53,288 nucleotides of DNA from an uncultured Prevotella sp. (GCA_944319935.1 CALUFM010000015.1:1-53288), one strand, 5' to 3'; shown: positions 23,585 through 33,497, numbered from the stretch's first letter. Notes: generated by a model not told the origin, from the sequence alone. Made by a program: numbers and translations.

Positions 23585-24313
23585 ATGGATATGAGAAAGA
23601 CAATATTGCTGCTGACCACGGCCTTGGCCATGCCGCTCGCAAGCCGCTCGCAATCGTCGTATGACGAAATGCCGACAATCAATCCCACGGCAACTTACAC
23701 GACCGAAGACGGCGAGGAAGAAAGCGAAAGCTACTCAGGCAACGCCCCGCTCGTAGGGCGTTTCCAGGCAAACCCCGAAAACGTCGGCGAATACACGGCC
23801 AGCTACGAGTGGCGTTTCTCCAAGGAAAACGAGCCCGAACCTTACCTCATACGCTACGAGCAGGACACCGAGTACACATTCACACAGGCCGGCACACACA
23901 ACATCGTGCTTTACGCCACCTTCATCAACGGCAACGACACCATAGCCTACACCCAGGAGTACTGGGACGAGCGCGGGCCGCTGCGCGTGACGGTAAGCGA
24001 GAGCCGCTTGGAGATGCCCAACGCCTTCTCGCCAAACGGCGACGGCATAAACGACATCTACCAGGCCAAGAGCAACTACCAGTCAATCGTCGAGTTCCAC
24101 GCCTACATCTTCAACCGCTGGGGGCAGAAGCTGTACGAGTGGGACGACCCCGCCGGCGGATGGGACGGCAAGTACAAAGGCAAGGACGTAGCGCAGGGCG
24201 TGTATTTCGTACTCGTCAAGGCGAAGGGTGCCGACGGCAGGGAATACAGCATCAAGCGCGACGTCAACCTGCTTAGGGGATACACCGAAGGCACAGGGAC
24301 GGTTACAGAATAA
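23585..24313 (+). CDS. Secreted protein with gliding-motility C-terminal (CHU_C, type B sorting) domain
   Basis: 242 residues from MDMRKTILLLTTALAM; a longer frame from 23540 adds a basic stretch without signal character. Signal peptide to about SRSQ, then a PKD-like beta region (about residues 50-130, ASYEWRFSKENEPEPYLIRYEQDTEYTF...THNIVLYATF), then the CHU_C domain: LEMPNAFSPNGDGINDIYQ, FHAYIFNRWGQKLYEWDD, GGWDGKYKGKDVAQGVYFVLVKAKG. CHU_C is the type B sorting tail for export by the type IX secretion system. Here about 10 residues follow the usual end. It may be a surface or secreted protein of unknown ligand. Confidence 0.88.
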   Translation: MDMRKTILLLTTALAMPLASRSQSSYDEMPTINPTATYTTEDGEEESESYSGNAPLVGRFQANPENVGEYTASYEWRFSKENEPEPYLIRYEQDTEYTFTQAGTHNIVLYATFINGNDTIAYTQEYWDERGPLRVTVSESRLEMPNAFSPNGDGINDIYQAKSNYQSIVEFHAYIFNRWGQKLYEWDDPAGGWDGKYKGKDVAQGVYFVLVKAKGADGREYSIKRDVNLLRGYTEGTGTVTE

Positions 24314-24485
24314 GGAAGAAACAACAATCGAATAATGGATAATGAAGAATCTGGCATGCACCGCCACCATAACGATTTCTCATTATCCATTGCCCATTTC
24401 CCAAACAGCCTGTCGTCCATTTTCCACTGTCCGTCCTTCAATCATCCATCTTTAATTTTTCATTGTCCATTTTTCATTTACATAT
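24314..24485. repeat. Low-complexity ATTATCCATTTTTCATT-type tract
   Basis: Repeated degenerate CATTATCCATT, CCATTTTCC and TTCATTGTCCATTTTTCATTT motifs, with opposite-strand copies near 24334-24347 (ATAATGGATAATGAAGAA). Same style as 14147-14314. It lies between the CHU_C gene and uvrA and may terminate the former. Confidence 0.5.
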
Positions 24486-27311
24486 ATGTCTGAAGAAAAG
24501 ATAAACGTCTGGGGGGCGCGGGTACACAACCTGAAGAACATCAACGTTGAAATACCGCGTGACAGCCTGACCGTCATAACCGGACTAAGCGGTTCGGGCA
24601 AGTCGTCGTTGGCTTTCGACACCATTTACGCCGAAGGCCAAAGACGCTACATAGAGACATTCTCGGCCTACGCGCGCAACTTCCTTGGCGGCATGGAACG
24701 CCCCGATGTTGACAAAATCACCGGATTAAGCCCCGTCATCAGCATAGAACAGAAGACGACAAACAAAAACCCACGCTCAACCGTGGGCACAACCACCGAG
24801 ATATACGACTACCTCCGCCTGCTTTACGCCCGCGCCGGCATAGCATACAGCTACGCCACGGGCGAGGAAATGGTGAAATACACCGAGGAGGACGTGCTGC
24901 ACATGATACACGAACGCTACAGCGGCAAGCCCATATACATACTCGCCCCGCTCGTACGCAACCGCAAAGGGCACTACCGCGAACTGTTTGAGAGCATGCG
25001 GCGCAAAGGCTACCTGCACATCAGGGTTGACGGAGAAGTCAAGGAAATAACGCGCGGCATGAAGACCGACCGCTACAAGAACCACAACATAGAGGTGGTG
25101 ATAGACAAGCTCAAGGTGCAGGACAAAGACGACGAACGCTTGAAAAAGAGCGTGGCCACGGCCATGAAGCAAGGCGACGGGCTGCTGATGATAATGGAGA
25201 AAGACACCAACGAGGCCAAGTATTACAGCAAGCACCTGATGTGTCCCACCACGGGCATGTCATACGGCGACCCCGCCCCCAACAAGTTCTCGTTCAACTC
25301 GCCCGAAGGCGCATGCCCGCGCTGCAAGGGACTCGGCTACGTCAACGAAATCGACCTTGCCAAAATCATCCCCGACAAATCAGTTTCCATACGCCAAGGA
25401 GCCATCACGCCGTTGGGGAAATACAAGAACCAGATGATATTCTGGCAAATTGAAGCTATACTCGAAAAATACGAGTGCGACCTCAACACGCCGGTAACAG
25501 GCATCCCGGAGGAAGCGATGAACGAAATCCTCTACGGCTCGATGGAGAACGTGCGCATAAGGAAAGAACTCGTACACACGTCGAGCGACTATTTCGTTGA
25601 GTTCGACGGAGTAGTGAAATACCTGCGCAGCGTCATCGAGAACGACGACAGCGCAAGCGGCCAAAAGTGGGCGGACCAGTTCCAGACGGTGTGCCAATGC
25701 CCTGAGTGCAAAGGGCAAAGGCTCAACCGCGAGTCCCTCTCCTACCGCATCTGGGACAAGAACATATCCGAGGTGGCCGACATGGACATCGCCGAACTGA
25801 AGCTGTGGCTCGCCGAGGCGCAAACCCATCTCACCGAACGACAACGCCGCATAGCCGATGAAATCATTAAGGAAATCGTGACACGCATCGACTTCATGCT
25901 TGAGGTCGGACTTGACTACCTCTCGCTCAACCGACAGTCGGCAACACTGTCAGGCGGCGAAAGCCAGCGCATAAGGCTGGCAACACAAATCGGCTCACAG
26001 CTCGTCAACGTGCTGTACATCCTCGACGAGCCGAGCATAGGCCTGCACCAGCGCGACAACGACCGCCTGATAAAATCGCTCAAGGAACTGCGCGACCTCG
26101 GCAACACGGTCATCGTCGTAGAACATGACAAGGACATGATGCTCAACGCCGACTACATAGTTGACATTGGGCCGAAAGCCGGTCGCAAAGGCGGCGAGGT
26201 GGTGTTCCAGGGCACGCCGCAGGAAATGCTGAAGCAGCACACCATCACCAGCCAATACCTCAACGGCGAAATGAAAATAGAAGTGCCCAACAAGCGGCGT
26301 GAAGGCAACGGCAAGAGCCTGGTTCTTCACGGAGCGGCGGGCAACAACCTGAAACATGTTGACGTGGAGTTCCCGCTCGGCAAGCTGATTGTCGTCACAG
26401 GAGTCAGCGGTTCGGGCAAGTCAACGCTGATAAACGAGACCCTCCAGCCCATACTCAGCCAGCACTTCTACCGCTCATTGAAGAAACCTATGCCATACGA
26501 CTCCATCGAGGGGCTTGAATATGTTGACAAGGTGGTGAACGTTGACCAAAGCCCGCTGGGGCGCACGCCACGCTCCAACCCGGCGACGTACACGGGAGTG
26601 TTCAGCGACATACGCTCGCTGTTCGTCAACCTGCCCGAAGCCAAAATCCGCGGATACAAGCCGGGGCGTTTCTCTTTCAACGTGAAGGGCGGCCGGTGTG
26701 AAGCCTGCGGCGGCAACGGCTACAAGACTATCGAGATGCGCTTCCTGCCTGACATCATGGTGCCATGCGAGGTTTGCCGCGGCAAACGGTACAACCGCGA
26801 GACCCTGGAAGTGAAATACAAGGGCAAGAGCATAGCCGACGTACTCGACATGACCATCAACCAGGCCGTGGACTTCTTCGAGAACGTGCCGGAAATACTG
26901 CGCAAAATCAAGACGATACAGGACGTCGGCCTCGGCTACATCAAGCTCGGGCAGCCGTCAACAACGCTCAGCGGAGGCGAAAGCCAGCGCGTGAAGCTCG
27001 CCACCGAACTGAGCAAGCGCGACACAGGCAAGACAATCTACATCCTTGACGAGCCTACGACGGGACTACACTTCGAGGACATACGCATACTGATGAACGT
27101 GTTGCAAAAGCTCGTTGACCGCGGCAACACCGTAATAATAATAGAACACAACCTCGACGTCATAAAACTTGCAGACCACATCATCGACATGGGGCCTGAA
27201 GGAGGGCGCGGCGGAGGCATGGTGTTGTCAACTGGCACACCCGAGGAAGTGGCCAAAAGCGACAAGGGCTTCACCCCGAAGTTCCTGAAAGCTGAACTCG
27301 GCAACACGTAA
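24486..27311 (+). CDS. uvrA: Excinuclease ABC subunit A
   Basis: 941 residues, normal length for the DNA damage-recognition ATPase of nucleotide excision repair. Two ABC ATPase units are clear: Walker [22 protein letters not shown] near residue 35 and [17 protein letters not shown] near 640; signatures [15 protein letters not shown] near 490 and [15 protein letters not shown] near 830; Walker [16 protein letters not shown] and [15 protein letters not shown]. Zinc-binding Cys pairs are visible in [13 protein letters not shown] and in [19 protein letters not shown]...[10 protein letters not shown]. It works with UvrB and UvrC encoded elsewhere. Confidence 0.98.
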   Translation: MSEEKINVWGARVHNLKNINVEIPRDSLTVITGLSGSGKSSLAFDTIYAEGQRRYIETFSAYARNFLGGMERPDVDKITGLSPVISIEQKTTNKNPRSTVGTTTEIYDYLRLLYARAGIAYSYATGEEMVKYTEEDVLHMIHERYSGKPIYILAPLVRNRKGHYRELFESMRRKGYLHIRVDGEVKEITRGMKTDRYKNHNIEVVIDKLKVQDKDDERLKKSVATAMKQGDGLLMIMEKDTNEAKYYSKHLMCPTTGMSYGDPAPNKFSFNSPEGACPRCKGLGYVNEIDLAKIIPDKSVSIRQGAITPLGKYKNQMIFWQIEAILEKYECDLNTPVTGIPEEAMNEILYGSMENVRIRKELVHTSSDYFVEFDGVVKYLRSVIENDDSASGQKWADQFQTVCQCPECKGQRLNRESLSYRIWDKNISEVADMDIAELKLWLAEAQTHLTERQRRIADEIIKEIVTRIDFMLEVGLDYLSLNRQSATLSGGESQRIRLATQIGSQLVNVLYILDEPSIGLHQRDNDRLIKSLKELRDLGNTVIVVEHDKDMMLNADYIVDIGPKAGRKGGEVVFQGTPQEMLKQHTITSQYLNGEMKIEVPNKRREGNGKSLVLHGAAGNNLKHVDVEFPLGKLIVVTGVSGSGKSTLINETLQPILSQHFYRSLKKPMPYDSIEGLEYVDKVVNVDQSPLGRTPRSNPATYTGVFSDIRSLFVNLPEAKIRGYKPGRFSFNVKGGRCEACGGNGYKTIEMRFLPDIMVPCEVCRGKRYNRETLEVKYKGKSIADVLDMTINQAVDFFENVPEILRKIKTIQDVGLGYIKLGQPSTTLSGGESQRVKLATELSKRDTGKTIYILDEPTTGLHFEDIRILMNVLQKLVDRGNTVIIIEHNLDVIKLADHIIDMGPEGGRGGGMVLSTGTPEEVAKSDKGFTPKFLKAELGNT

Positions 27312-27339
27312 GTACCCCGAAAAAACACCTGAAAAAAAG

Positions 27340-27392
27340 TTAGGGACAGGAAATGTTTTCATTATTGGCGTAATAACATTTCTTATCCCTAA
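27340..27392 (+). terminator. Terminator after uvrA
   Basis: Two-part stem: TTAGGGA (27340-27346) with TCCCTAA (27386-27392) and GAAATGTT (27350-27357) with AACATTTC (27375-27382), followed by TTTTAT. It sits 28 bases after the uvrA stop. Confidence 0.7.
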
Positions 27393-27503
27393 TTTTATAT
27401 CAGCATACCACAAACAGTAAAATCGGTACAAACTTCTGTTGTTTGTATATGTGCTGCTTTTTAAAATTGTCCTAATTTTGCAACGAACAAAAAGCTTTCA
27501 ATC

Positions 27504-28043
27504 ATGAAAAAGGTCAAGATTTTATTAACGTTAATCGCAATCATCGCCATGTGTACCAACATTTGCGCTTGCCGGCAGAACGGCAAGGAAAAGGCTGAAG
27601 GCCAGACCGGGGCAAAGACAAAGACCATCGTGGCCTATTTCTCGGCAACAGGCACAACGGCGAAGGCCGCAAGGCAGATTGCCGACGAAACTGGCGGTGA
27701 GCTGCATGAGATTGTTCCGGCTGAGGCGTATACAGCCGCCGACTTGGACTGGAACAACAAGCAATCGCGCAGCTCCATTGAAATGAACGACCCCAAGAGC
27801 CGTCCGGCCATCAAGGCCGACAACCTTGACATGGGCAGCTACGATGTCGTTTACATCGGTTATCCCATCTGGTGGGGCGTAGCTCCGAGGATTATCAACA
27901 CCTTCATCGAGAGCCACGACCTCAAGGGCAAGCAAATCATCCCGTTCGCCACGTCAGGCGGCAGCGGCATCGGGCAAAGCGTTGACTCGCTGAAAGCAGC
28001 CTACCCCGAGCTGGACTTCAGCGAAGGCAAGCTGATGAATTGA
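27504..28043 (+). CDS. Flavodoxin-domain lipoprotein
   Basis: 179 residues. The N-terminus is a lipoprotein-type signal with Cys residues at CTNICACRQNG. The flavodoxin fold follows: FMN phosphate loop VAYFSATGTTAKAARQIA near residue 45, SRPAIKADNLDMGSYDVVYIGYPIWWG with the Trp pair that packs on flavin near 115, and PFATSGGSGIGQS. It probably carries electrons at the periplasmic face of the inner membrane. It ends EGKLMN, whereas relatives continue for a final helix; an open frame one register over continues with RTALRNIVNDK, so a recent frameshift is possible. A TAATTTTG box at 27473-27480 is the likely -7 element. Confidence 0.85.
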   Translation: MKKVKILLTLIAIIAMCTNICACRQNGKEKAEGQTGAKTKTIVAYFSATGTTAKAARQIADETGGELHEIVPAEAYTAADLDWNNKQSRSSIEMNDPKSRPAIKADNLDMGSYDVVYIGYPIWWGVAPRIINTFIESHDLKGKQIIPFATSGGSGIGQSVDSLKAAYPELDFSEGKLMN

Positions 28044-28053
28044 GAACGGCATT

Positions 28054-28141
28054 GCGAAACATCGTCAATGACAAAACAAAAGGCGGCCTTTCACTGCGTA
28101 AAACATGGCGTTTTACACGGCGAAAGGCCGCATTTTACAAG
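28054..28141. repeat. 22-bp palindrome array E (4 units)
   Basis: Units at 28054-28075 (degenerate), 28076-28097, 28098-28119 and 28120-28141, exact register, 11 bases after the flavodoxin stop and between converging genes. The third unit has changed both arms together (GTAAAAC with GTTTTAC), keeping the pairing. Confidence 0.85.
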
Positions 28142-28170
28142 AGCATCCGCATACGGGTTTGCCCTAAAAA

Positions 28171-29211
28171 TCAAAATCTCGTCATAAACTCCACCACGAT
28201 TTTGTCCCGTTCCGACGGTTTAGCGATGGCTCCGTCACGGTAGAAATACTTTTCGTAATTGAGCCTGATGTCCGAAACGAACGGCAAGTCAAGGCTGAAA
28301 GTCACGCCGCCTGTCAGTCGCGAACGCTGGTAATCGTTGATGACAAGCTGGCCTGCCGTATCTTCCTTGCCGTCAAGATAACGCATGCCGTCGCTGTGGT
28401 CGCTCATGTAATCGTAACGCACGAGTGGCGATATTTTCGTGAACAAGCACTTGCGCAACGGAATGTCGTAACTGACAAAGGCGTCAACCGAGTGAACGGC
28501 GTCGAAAGCGTTGTTGCCATAATGCTTGTACAGGTACTCCGCCTCGACGTGCCAGCCGTGGGCGTGGTAATACGCGCCGGCGTCATACATCATCACCGAC
28601 ACGTTGTCGGGCTTGATTTTCTGAGTGCTGAGCGTTATGTTGAAGCCGCGCGGAAGGAAGAACTGGGCCTTTGCCGAAAAGTTGATGTTGCTGGTCCAGA
28701 AGTCCTTCTGGTCGGTAAGTCCAGACCCGTTGAACATTCCCGCCTCAAGCTTTATAGGGAAACCGACGTTGAACGAATAGCCCAACGTCGCACCGACGTC
28801 GCGCACGTTGCCCACCTGCTTCGCTATGAAAGAACGGTTGGCAAAGTACTGCATATGGGGGGAACGGTGGGCGTCGATGGTGAAAGGCACACGCATCTGT
28901 CCTATCGTAAAGTCCAGCCCCCTGACAGGCCGCAGCCTCGTGTACGCATCAAGCATCTTTATCTTGCCCTCGTCAGACAAGTCTATCTCGGCTTTGTAAG
29001 ACACGATTTTCGTCAATTTGCCATCAAGGCTCACGCGGGCGTTACGCACTTGGAAACGCCCCTCGCCCTCTTCGGTCTGGTATTCATACTTTCCACGTAT
29101 CGTCCCATGCAATTTCGGGGTGCGGTCCACCTTCTCGCCGTCGTCTTCAGCCGACACCGGCATGGCGGCAAACATGGCGAACGACGCCAGAAGCAAAAAC
29201 TTCTTATCCAT
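28171..29211 (-). CDS. OprO/OprP-type phosphate-selective porin
   Basis: 346 residues with signal peptide MDKKFLLLASFAMFAAMPVSAED. The mature part is a 16-strand-type barrel: LHGTIRGKYEYQTEEGEGRFQVRNARVSLDGKLTKIVSYKAEIDLSDEGKIKMLDAYTRLRP is the classical start of the phosphate-selective porin O/P family, and the end KIVVEFMTRF has the terminal Phe required for outer-membrane insertion. The name is inherited; Bacteroidetes members may pass other anions. The -7 box TAATTTTG is at 29232-29239 on the minus strand, without a well-spaced TTG. Confidence 0.85.
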   Translation of the reverse strand: MDKKFLLLASFAMFAAMPVSAEDDGEKVDRTPKLHGTIRGKYEYQTEEGEGRFQVRNARVSLDGKLTKIVSYKAEIDLSDEGKIKMLDAYTRLRPVRGLDFTIGQMRVPFTIDAHRSPHMQYFANRSFIAKQVGNVRDVGATLGYSFNVGFPIKLEAGMFNGSGLTDQKDFWTSNINFSAKAQFFLPRGFNITLSTQKIKPDNVSVMMYDAGAYYHAHGWHVEAEYLYKHYGNNAFDAVHSVDAFVSYDIPLRKCLFTKISPLVRYDYMSDHSDGMRYLDGKEDTAGQLVINDYQRSRLTGGVTFSLDLPFVSDIRLNYEKYFYRDGAIAKPSERDKIVVEFMTRF

Positions 29212-29403
29212 AACCTTGCTTTATTTTTTTGCAAAATTACGCATTATGTGTTACAAACATATTACAATCATGATATTATAGAATGAAAAACAACAAACAA
29301 GTACACAATCCGTTCATTGCCTGATTTTCACCATTCTTTATTTCATTGTTCATCAATAAAGCATTACCTTTGCATCTGACAACAGACCATTTATCTTCAC
29401 CAG

Positions 29404-29814
29404 ATGACAGAACAGAAAGAAATAATACTGAAACCAAGGCGCAAGGGATTTCATCTAATCACCGATGAAATCACCAACCAACTGCCGCCATTGCCTGAAA
29501 CGGGACTGCTGAACTTGTTCGTCAAGCACACAAGCTGCGCCCTCGCAATCAACGAGAACGCCGACCCTGACGTGCGCGTTGACATGGAAAGCATTTTCAA
29601 CCGCATCGTTCCTGAAAACCAACCATACTATACCCATACCCTTGAGGGCAGCGACGACATGCCTGCCCATGCGAAATCGGTGTTGGCCGGCGTAAGCCTC
29701 AACATACCGATAACACGCGGCCGCCTCAACCTCGGCACATGGCAGGGCATCTACCTATGCGAATACAGAAACCATGGCGGGGCGCGCAGGGTTGTCGCCA
29801 CAGTGCTTGGATGA
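29404..29814 (+). CDS. YjbQ/UPF0047 family protein
   Basis: 136 residues, the standard size. Typical motifs: GFHLITDEITNQL, GLLNLFVKHTSCALAINENADPDVRVDME with the conserved HTSC and NE residues, YTHTLEGSDDMPAHAKSVLAGVSLNIPITRGRLNLGTWQGIYLCEYR. Family members form a compact trimer with conserved His residues; weak thiamin-phosphate synthase activity has been reported for some, but the physiological role is unclear. A TACCTTTG box at 29365-29372 is the likely -7 element. It converges on fabI. Confidence 0.92.
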   Translation: MTEQKEIILKPRRKGFHLITDEITNQLPPLPETGLLNLFVKHTSCALAINENADPDVRVDMESIFNRIVPENQPYYTHTLEGSDDMPAHAKSVLAGVSLNIPITRGRLNLGTWQGIYLCEYRNHGGARRVVATVLG

Positions 29815-29828
29815 CGGCATAAACAAAC

Positions 29829-29862
29829 AAGGGCGAAGAATTATGTGAAATTCTTCGCCCTT
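29829..29862. terminator. Bidirectional terminator between yjbQ-like gene and fabI
   Basis: Perfect 14-base stem (29829-29842 with 29849-29862) with a 6-base loop, between the converging stops at 29814 and 29884. Confidence 0.85.
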
Positions 29863-29883
29863 GCTCATCGTTTTCCTTAAAAT

Positions 29884-30741
29884 TTATCCGTAGATTATAT
29901 TGCCGTTCTCATCCTCATACGGAGCGAGGTCTTTAGAGTACTGGTTCATCGCACGGAGGCTCATGCCCATCGACGAGAAGCCGCCGTCGTGGTAGAGGGT
30001 CTGCATCGTGACCTTGCGCGTAAGGTCAGAGAACATCACTACACAATAGTCGGCGCAGTCGTCAGCCGTAGCGTTGCCGAGGGGTGACATCTTGTTGGCG
30101 AAGTCCATCAGGTTGTCCATGTCCTTAATCCCCTTGCCCGCCGTTGTAGGCGTAGGCGACTGTGATATCGTGTTGATGCGCACGTGCTTCTCACGGCCGT
30201 AGATGTAACCGAAGCTGCGCGCTATGCTTTCAAGCATGCTCTTGGCGTCGGCCATGTCATTGTAGCCGAAGAATGTACGCTGTGACGCCACGTATGTCAA
30301 CGCAAGGACAGAGCCGTACTCGGCGATGGCGTCCTGCTTCTTGGCAACTTGCAACATCTTGTGGAACGATATGGCTGAAATGTCGAGCGTCTTCTGCAAG
30401 TAATTGTAGTCAAGGTCATCGTATGTGCGGTGCTTGCGCACGTTGGGACTCATGCCGATTGAGTGCAGCACGAAGTCGATTTTGCCGCCCAACAGGCGCA
30501 CAGACTCAGAGAATACTTTCTCAAGGTCTTCCACGCTCGTGGCGTCGGCGGCTATTATGGGGGCGTCAAGCTTCTTGCCAAGCTCGTCAAGCGTTCCCAT
30601 GCGCAGGGCCATAGCCGTATTGCTAAGTGTTATCCTGGCACCTTCCTCAACGGCTTTCACAGCCACTTTCCATGCAATAGAATCTTCATTGAGCGCGCCG
30701 AAGATAATGCCGCGCTTACCTTTCAATAAATTGTGAGTCAT
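29884..30741 (-). CDS. fabI: Enoyl-[acyl-carrier-protein] reductase (NADH), FabI
   Basis: 285 residues from MTHNLLKGKRGIIFG; the open frame extends to 30930 but that part contains the promoter. A short-chain dehydrogenase of the FabI type: nucleotide-binding GIIFGALNEDSIAWKVAVKAVEEGA at the N-terminus, DFVLHSIGMSPN near residue 95, and the catalytic Tyr-Lys pair in FFGYNDMADAKSMLESI near 160. It reduces the enoyl-ACP double bond, the last step of each fatty-acid elongation round. Its own promoter lies in the 76 bases between it and nrdG. Confidence 0.95.
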   Translation of the reverse strand: MTHNLLKGKRGIIFGALNEDSIAWKVAVKAVEEGARITLSNTAMALRMGTLDELGKKLDAPIIAADATSVEDLEKVFSESVRLLGGKIDFVLHSIGMSPNVRKHRTYDDLDYNYLQKTLDISAISFHKMLQVAKKQDAIAEYGSVLALTYVASQRTFFGYNDMADAKSMLESIARSFGYIYGREKHVRINTISQSPTPTTAGKGIKDMDNLMDFANKMSPLGNATADDCADYCVVMFSDLTRKVTMQTLYHDGGFSSMGMSLRAMNQYSKDLAPYEDENGNIIYG

Positions 30742-30771
30742 TTTATTTATCTTTTGATTTGTAATCTGGTG

Positions 30772-30802
30772 CAAAATTAAGACTTTTAACCGATACGGGC
30801 AA
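30772..30802 (-). promoter_or_regulatory. fabI promoter, TTG-N20-TAATTTTG
   Basis: Minus strand TTG at 30800-30802, 20 bases, TAATTTTG at 30772-30779; 30 bases upstream of the fabI start. Confidence 0.75.
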
Positions 30803-30817
30803 ATGTTTGTTGTTTTT

Positions 30818-31297
30818 TCAAACATTTGGCGTGAACTTCTTACAAAAAAGCCAAGTAATGTCAACCAAACTTCCGTCCGCTTCACGCCTGTAAAGCCGTT
30901 GGTTGGTTGACGGGCTGTCAAGCCCGCCAAGTGATTCTACGTAAGGGCCGAGTTTGATGTAATCAAAGACGCTGCTGTCAACATTTTTCCCGATGCTGCT
31001 CCGCCCGCTATACCAGCCGAGCTTGACAGATGGATAAGCGATGCGCACGTATCTGGCAAGCGACGCCACCCCGCAAGGGTCGGCATCGCCTCCCATGAAG
31101 CACAAGCATGTGATGCCATTCCCGTATTTACGCATGAAAACATCTATCGCCTCAACCGTCAACGGCGTACCAACGTCGTCCCACAAATACCTGCTATGGC
31201 ACCCCTTGCAGCGACATGGACAGTTTGAAATATTGACCGCCAGCGTAACTTCATCGGGTATTTCCTGGAAAACCACGCCCGTATTTACATACTTCAT
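30818..31297 (-). CDS. nrdG: Anaerobic ribonucleotide reductase activating protein NrdG
   Basis: 159 residues. Radical SAM protein: NCPCRCKGCHSRYLWDD near residue 27 contains the Cx3Cx2C iron-sulfur motif, and CLCFMGGDADP is the SAM-binding GGD/GGE-type segment. It makes the glycyl radical on NrdD under anaerobic conditions. It follows nrdD by 94 bases on the same strand, the standard order. The length is typical. Confidence 0.93.
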   Translation of the reverse strand: MKYVNTGVVFQEIPDEVTLAVNISNCPCRCKGCHSRYLWDDVGTPLTVEAIDVFMRKYGNGITCLCFMGGDADPCGVASLARYVRIAYPSVKLGWYSGRSSIGKNVDSSVFDYIKLGPYVESLGGLDSPSTNQRLYRREADGSLVDITWLFCKKFTPNV

Positions 31298-31391
31298 AAT
31301 TGATAGCGAATATAAATCAAGAGCCTATGGAACAAATCTCGTCACCTATATACATTGCAGGCAGCCATGAGATTTCATCATATCCCGGCTC

Positions 31392-33497
31392 TCAGCCGTT
31401 TACTTTTATGTAATATCTGCGCTTGGCTTCTTCCTGACGCGCTGCCGAAAAATTGCTCACACGCTTGAGATAACCTATCACACGGGTCATGTAATCAACG
31501 TTGTGGCTGTGACAATGGGGGCATTCTTTCAAATAACGCTTGTCTATATGACCGCAATCGTTGCAGATGGTGTTAGGTATGTTGAACGTAAAGTAATTGC
31601 AACCTTCCTTCGCCGCCACACGCAATAGCTGCCTGTATTGCGCCTTTGAGAGATGTTCCTCGAGGTTGAGATGCAAGGCCGAGCCGCCCGTAAGATGCTC
31701 GATGTAAGGTGCGCCGTGAAGTTTGAACTTGTCCAACACGTTGAGCGAGTCATCCTCCACCGCGTAGAAATAACTGTTATAGCAGTCTCGCGGCACGAAA
31801 TAGCCGTCTTCCCTATCCCACTTGGCATGCTTCACGCCGACATTCTCAGCCGGTATCATCTCGCAGTTGAACATGACATCCCTCGTGCGGTATGCCCTGT
31901 TGCACTTCTCAATAATGCCAAGCACGCCTTGGACGAAACCAAGATACTCAGGATTGTCGTTAATCTCAAGCCCCAAGAACTCAGCGGCCTCAACCAGTCC
32001 GTTAATCCCGATGGTAAGATATTGCCGACCAATGTTGATGTATCCGGCATCGAACAGCGGCAACATTCCGGCACGTTGCAATTCCTTGAGGTTCTCGTTG
32101 TAAGCCAATTGCACCTTATGCACAAGGTCAATAACGCCTGACAGGAACTCTTTATAGTCAACATTGTTGTTCACGGCGTACTGGATGCAGCGGTTGAGGT
32201 TGATTGTCAGCACGCTTTTCGACCCCGTAGACACGCCTCCCGCGCCAAGTGTATAACTGAAACCGTTGTCTTGTATCTCGTTGCGGAGACGGCAACACGA
32301 ACTCAGCGAGTCCGCATTGTCACTCATATAGGTGAAAAACGAGTGTCCCTCTGAATACATCTCGGCCGTAAAGTCGCCCCATTCCTTGTCAATGACGTCA
32401 CCGTCTTTCGCGAGCAGAGCCATCGTCTCAACCGGGAAAGTAAGCACGGCCTTGGTGCGTTCCTTGTTAAACCACTTCATGAACCGCTTCTGCAACCAGC
32501 TCAGCCCATCCCAATCCGGCTTGCTGCCATCGGGGAAACGGAACTCGCCAAAAAGGCTCTCAAAGTAAGGACGGTCATAATATGCTATGTTCCAGAACAC
32601 CGCCTGGTAGTTCCTCGCGCCCGTGGGCTGGTTGATTGAATAGACGATTTGCTCGAAACAGTCAGTCAGAACCTTATCGATAGTGCGCTGTTTCACCGAC
32701 AGGTCCACCACCTTGTCAGGCTCCCGCCAATAATCCTTGCCATATTCCAATCCGACGAAATAATTAAGGTACATCAGGAATTCCGGCGTAGCGCACGCCC
32801 CGCTCAACATGCTCGACACCATGAACACCATGTTGACAAAGCCTCCGCAAAACGACTTCAGGTTGGTCGGGGCAGTGGAATTGCCGCCTATCGACATCGT
32901 TCCGCCTATAAGCCAAGGGTACATCGTTATCGAGGCGCAATAGTTTGCGAGGCTCGTTTCATCGTTCTTATATATAAAGTGGTGGTCAAGCAGGTAGATA
33001 TACTTGTCCGCAAGCTCCTTGCCATACATCTTCTTCATGCGCTCCGTCAGCAAGCGGCGGTTCAGACGGATGAAGTTCGATTTAGGCAATTCGCCTATCA
33101 ATGTGGCAATGTTCTTATGTTCCACATTGGCGTTGGCGTCATACTTCGAACCTGTGGCAGCGTTGCTCGCGTCGCAATAGTCAGAAAGGAACTTCATCTT
33201 TTCCATCGTCTCACGGTCTTCAGTGTGCCGCTGACGATAAAGCATGAAGCTTTTTGCCACCTTGTAGTGCCCTTCTTTCATCAAAGCCTCCTCCACCTGG
33301 TTCTGTATGTCTTCCACGGTTATGCCGTCTTTCAGCTCCAAATGGTTGATAATATGGAATATGCAGTTCAAATCAGCCGACTGGCCTACCGAACCGAACG
33401 CCTTTACTATGGCGTTCATTATCTTGTCCAAGCTGAAACGTTCCGCACTGCCGTCACGCTTGGTTATCGCAAAATCAGTGGTCTTAATGTTTGCCAT
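31392..33497 (-). CDS. nrdD: Anaerobic ribonucleoside-triphosphate reductase (class III)
   Basis: 701 residues. The N-terminal ATP-cone runs from FAITKRDGSAERFSLDKIMNAIVKAFG to about residue 95 and would sense dATP/ATP. The catalytic barrel includes NLKSFCGGFVNMVFM, SSCCRLRN near residue 405 (catalytic Cys region) and MLPLFDAGYINIGRQYLTIGINGLVEAAEFLG. The C-terminus has the zinc site CNDCGHIDKRYLKECPHCHSHN and the glycyl-radical loop RVIGYLKRVSNFSAARQEEA with the radical Gly. It reduces NTPs to dNTPs using formate in oxygen-free growth. The leader holds three related motifs (see 33544-33611), and the neighbouring hemerythrin-LuxR gene is a candidate regulator. Confidence 0.97.
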   Translation of the reverse strand: MANIKTTDFAITKRDGSAERFSLDKIMNAIVKAFGSVGQSADLNCIFHIINHLELKDGITVEDIQNQVEEALMKEGHYKVAKSFMLYRQRHTEDRETMEKMKFLSDYCDASNAATGSKYDANANVEHKNIATLIGELPKSNFIRLNRRLLTERMKKMYGKELADKYIYLLDHHFIYKNDETSLANYCASITMYPWLIGGTMSIGGNSTAPTNLKSFCGGFVNMVFMVSSMLSGACATPEFLMYLNYFVGLEYGKDYWREPDKVVDLSVKQRTIDKVLTDCFEQIVYSINQPTGARNYQAVFWNIAYYDRPYFESLFGEFRFPDGSKPDWDGLSWLQKRFMKWFNKERTKAVLTFPVETMALLAKDGDVIDKEWGDFTAEMYSEGHSFFTYMSDNADSLSSCCRLRNEIQDNGFSYTLGAGGVSTGSKSVLTINLNRCIQYAVNNNVDYKEFLSGVIDLVHKVQLAYNENLKELQRAGMLPLFDAGYINIGRQYLTIGINGLVEAAEFLGLEINDNPEYLGFVQGVLGIIEKCNRAYRTRDVMFNCEMIPAENVGVKHAKWDREDGYFVPRDCYNSYFYAVEDDSLNVLDKFKLHGAPYIEHLTGGSALHLNLEEHLSKAQYRQLLRVAAKEGCNYFTFNIPNTICNDCGHIDKRYLKECPHCHSHNVDYMTRVIGYLKRVSNFSAARQEEAKRRYYIKVNG

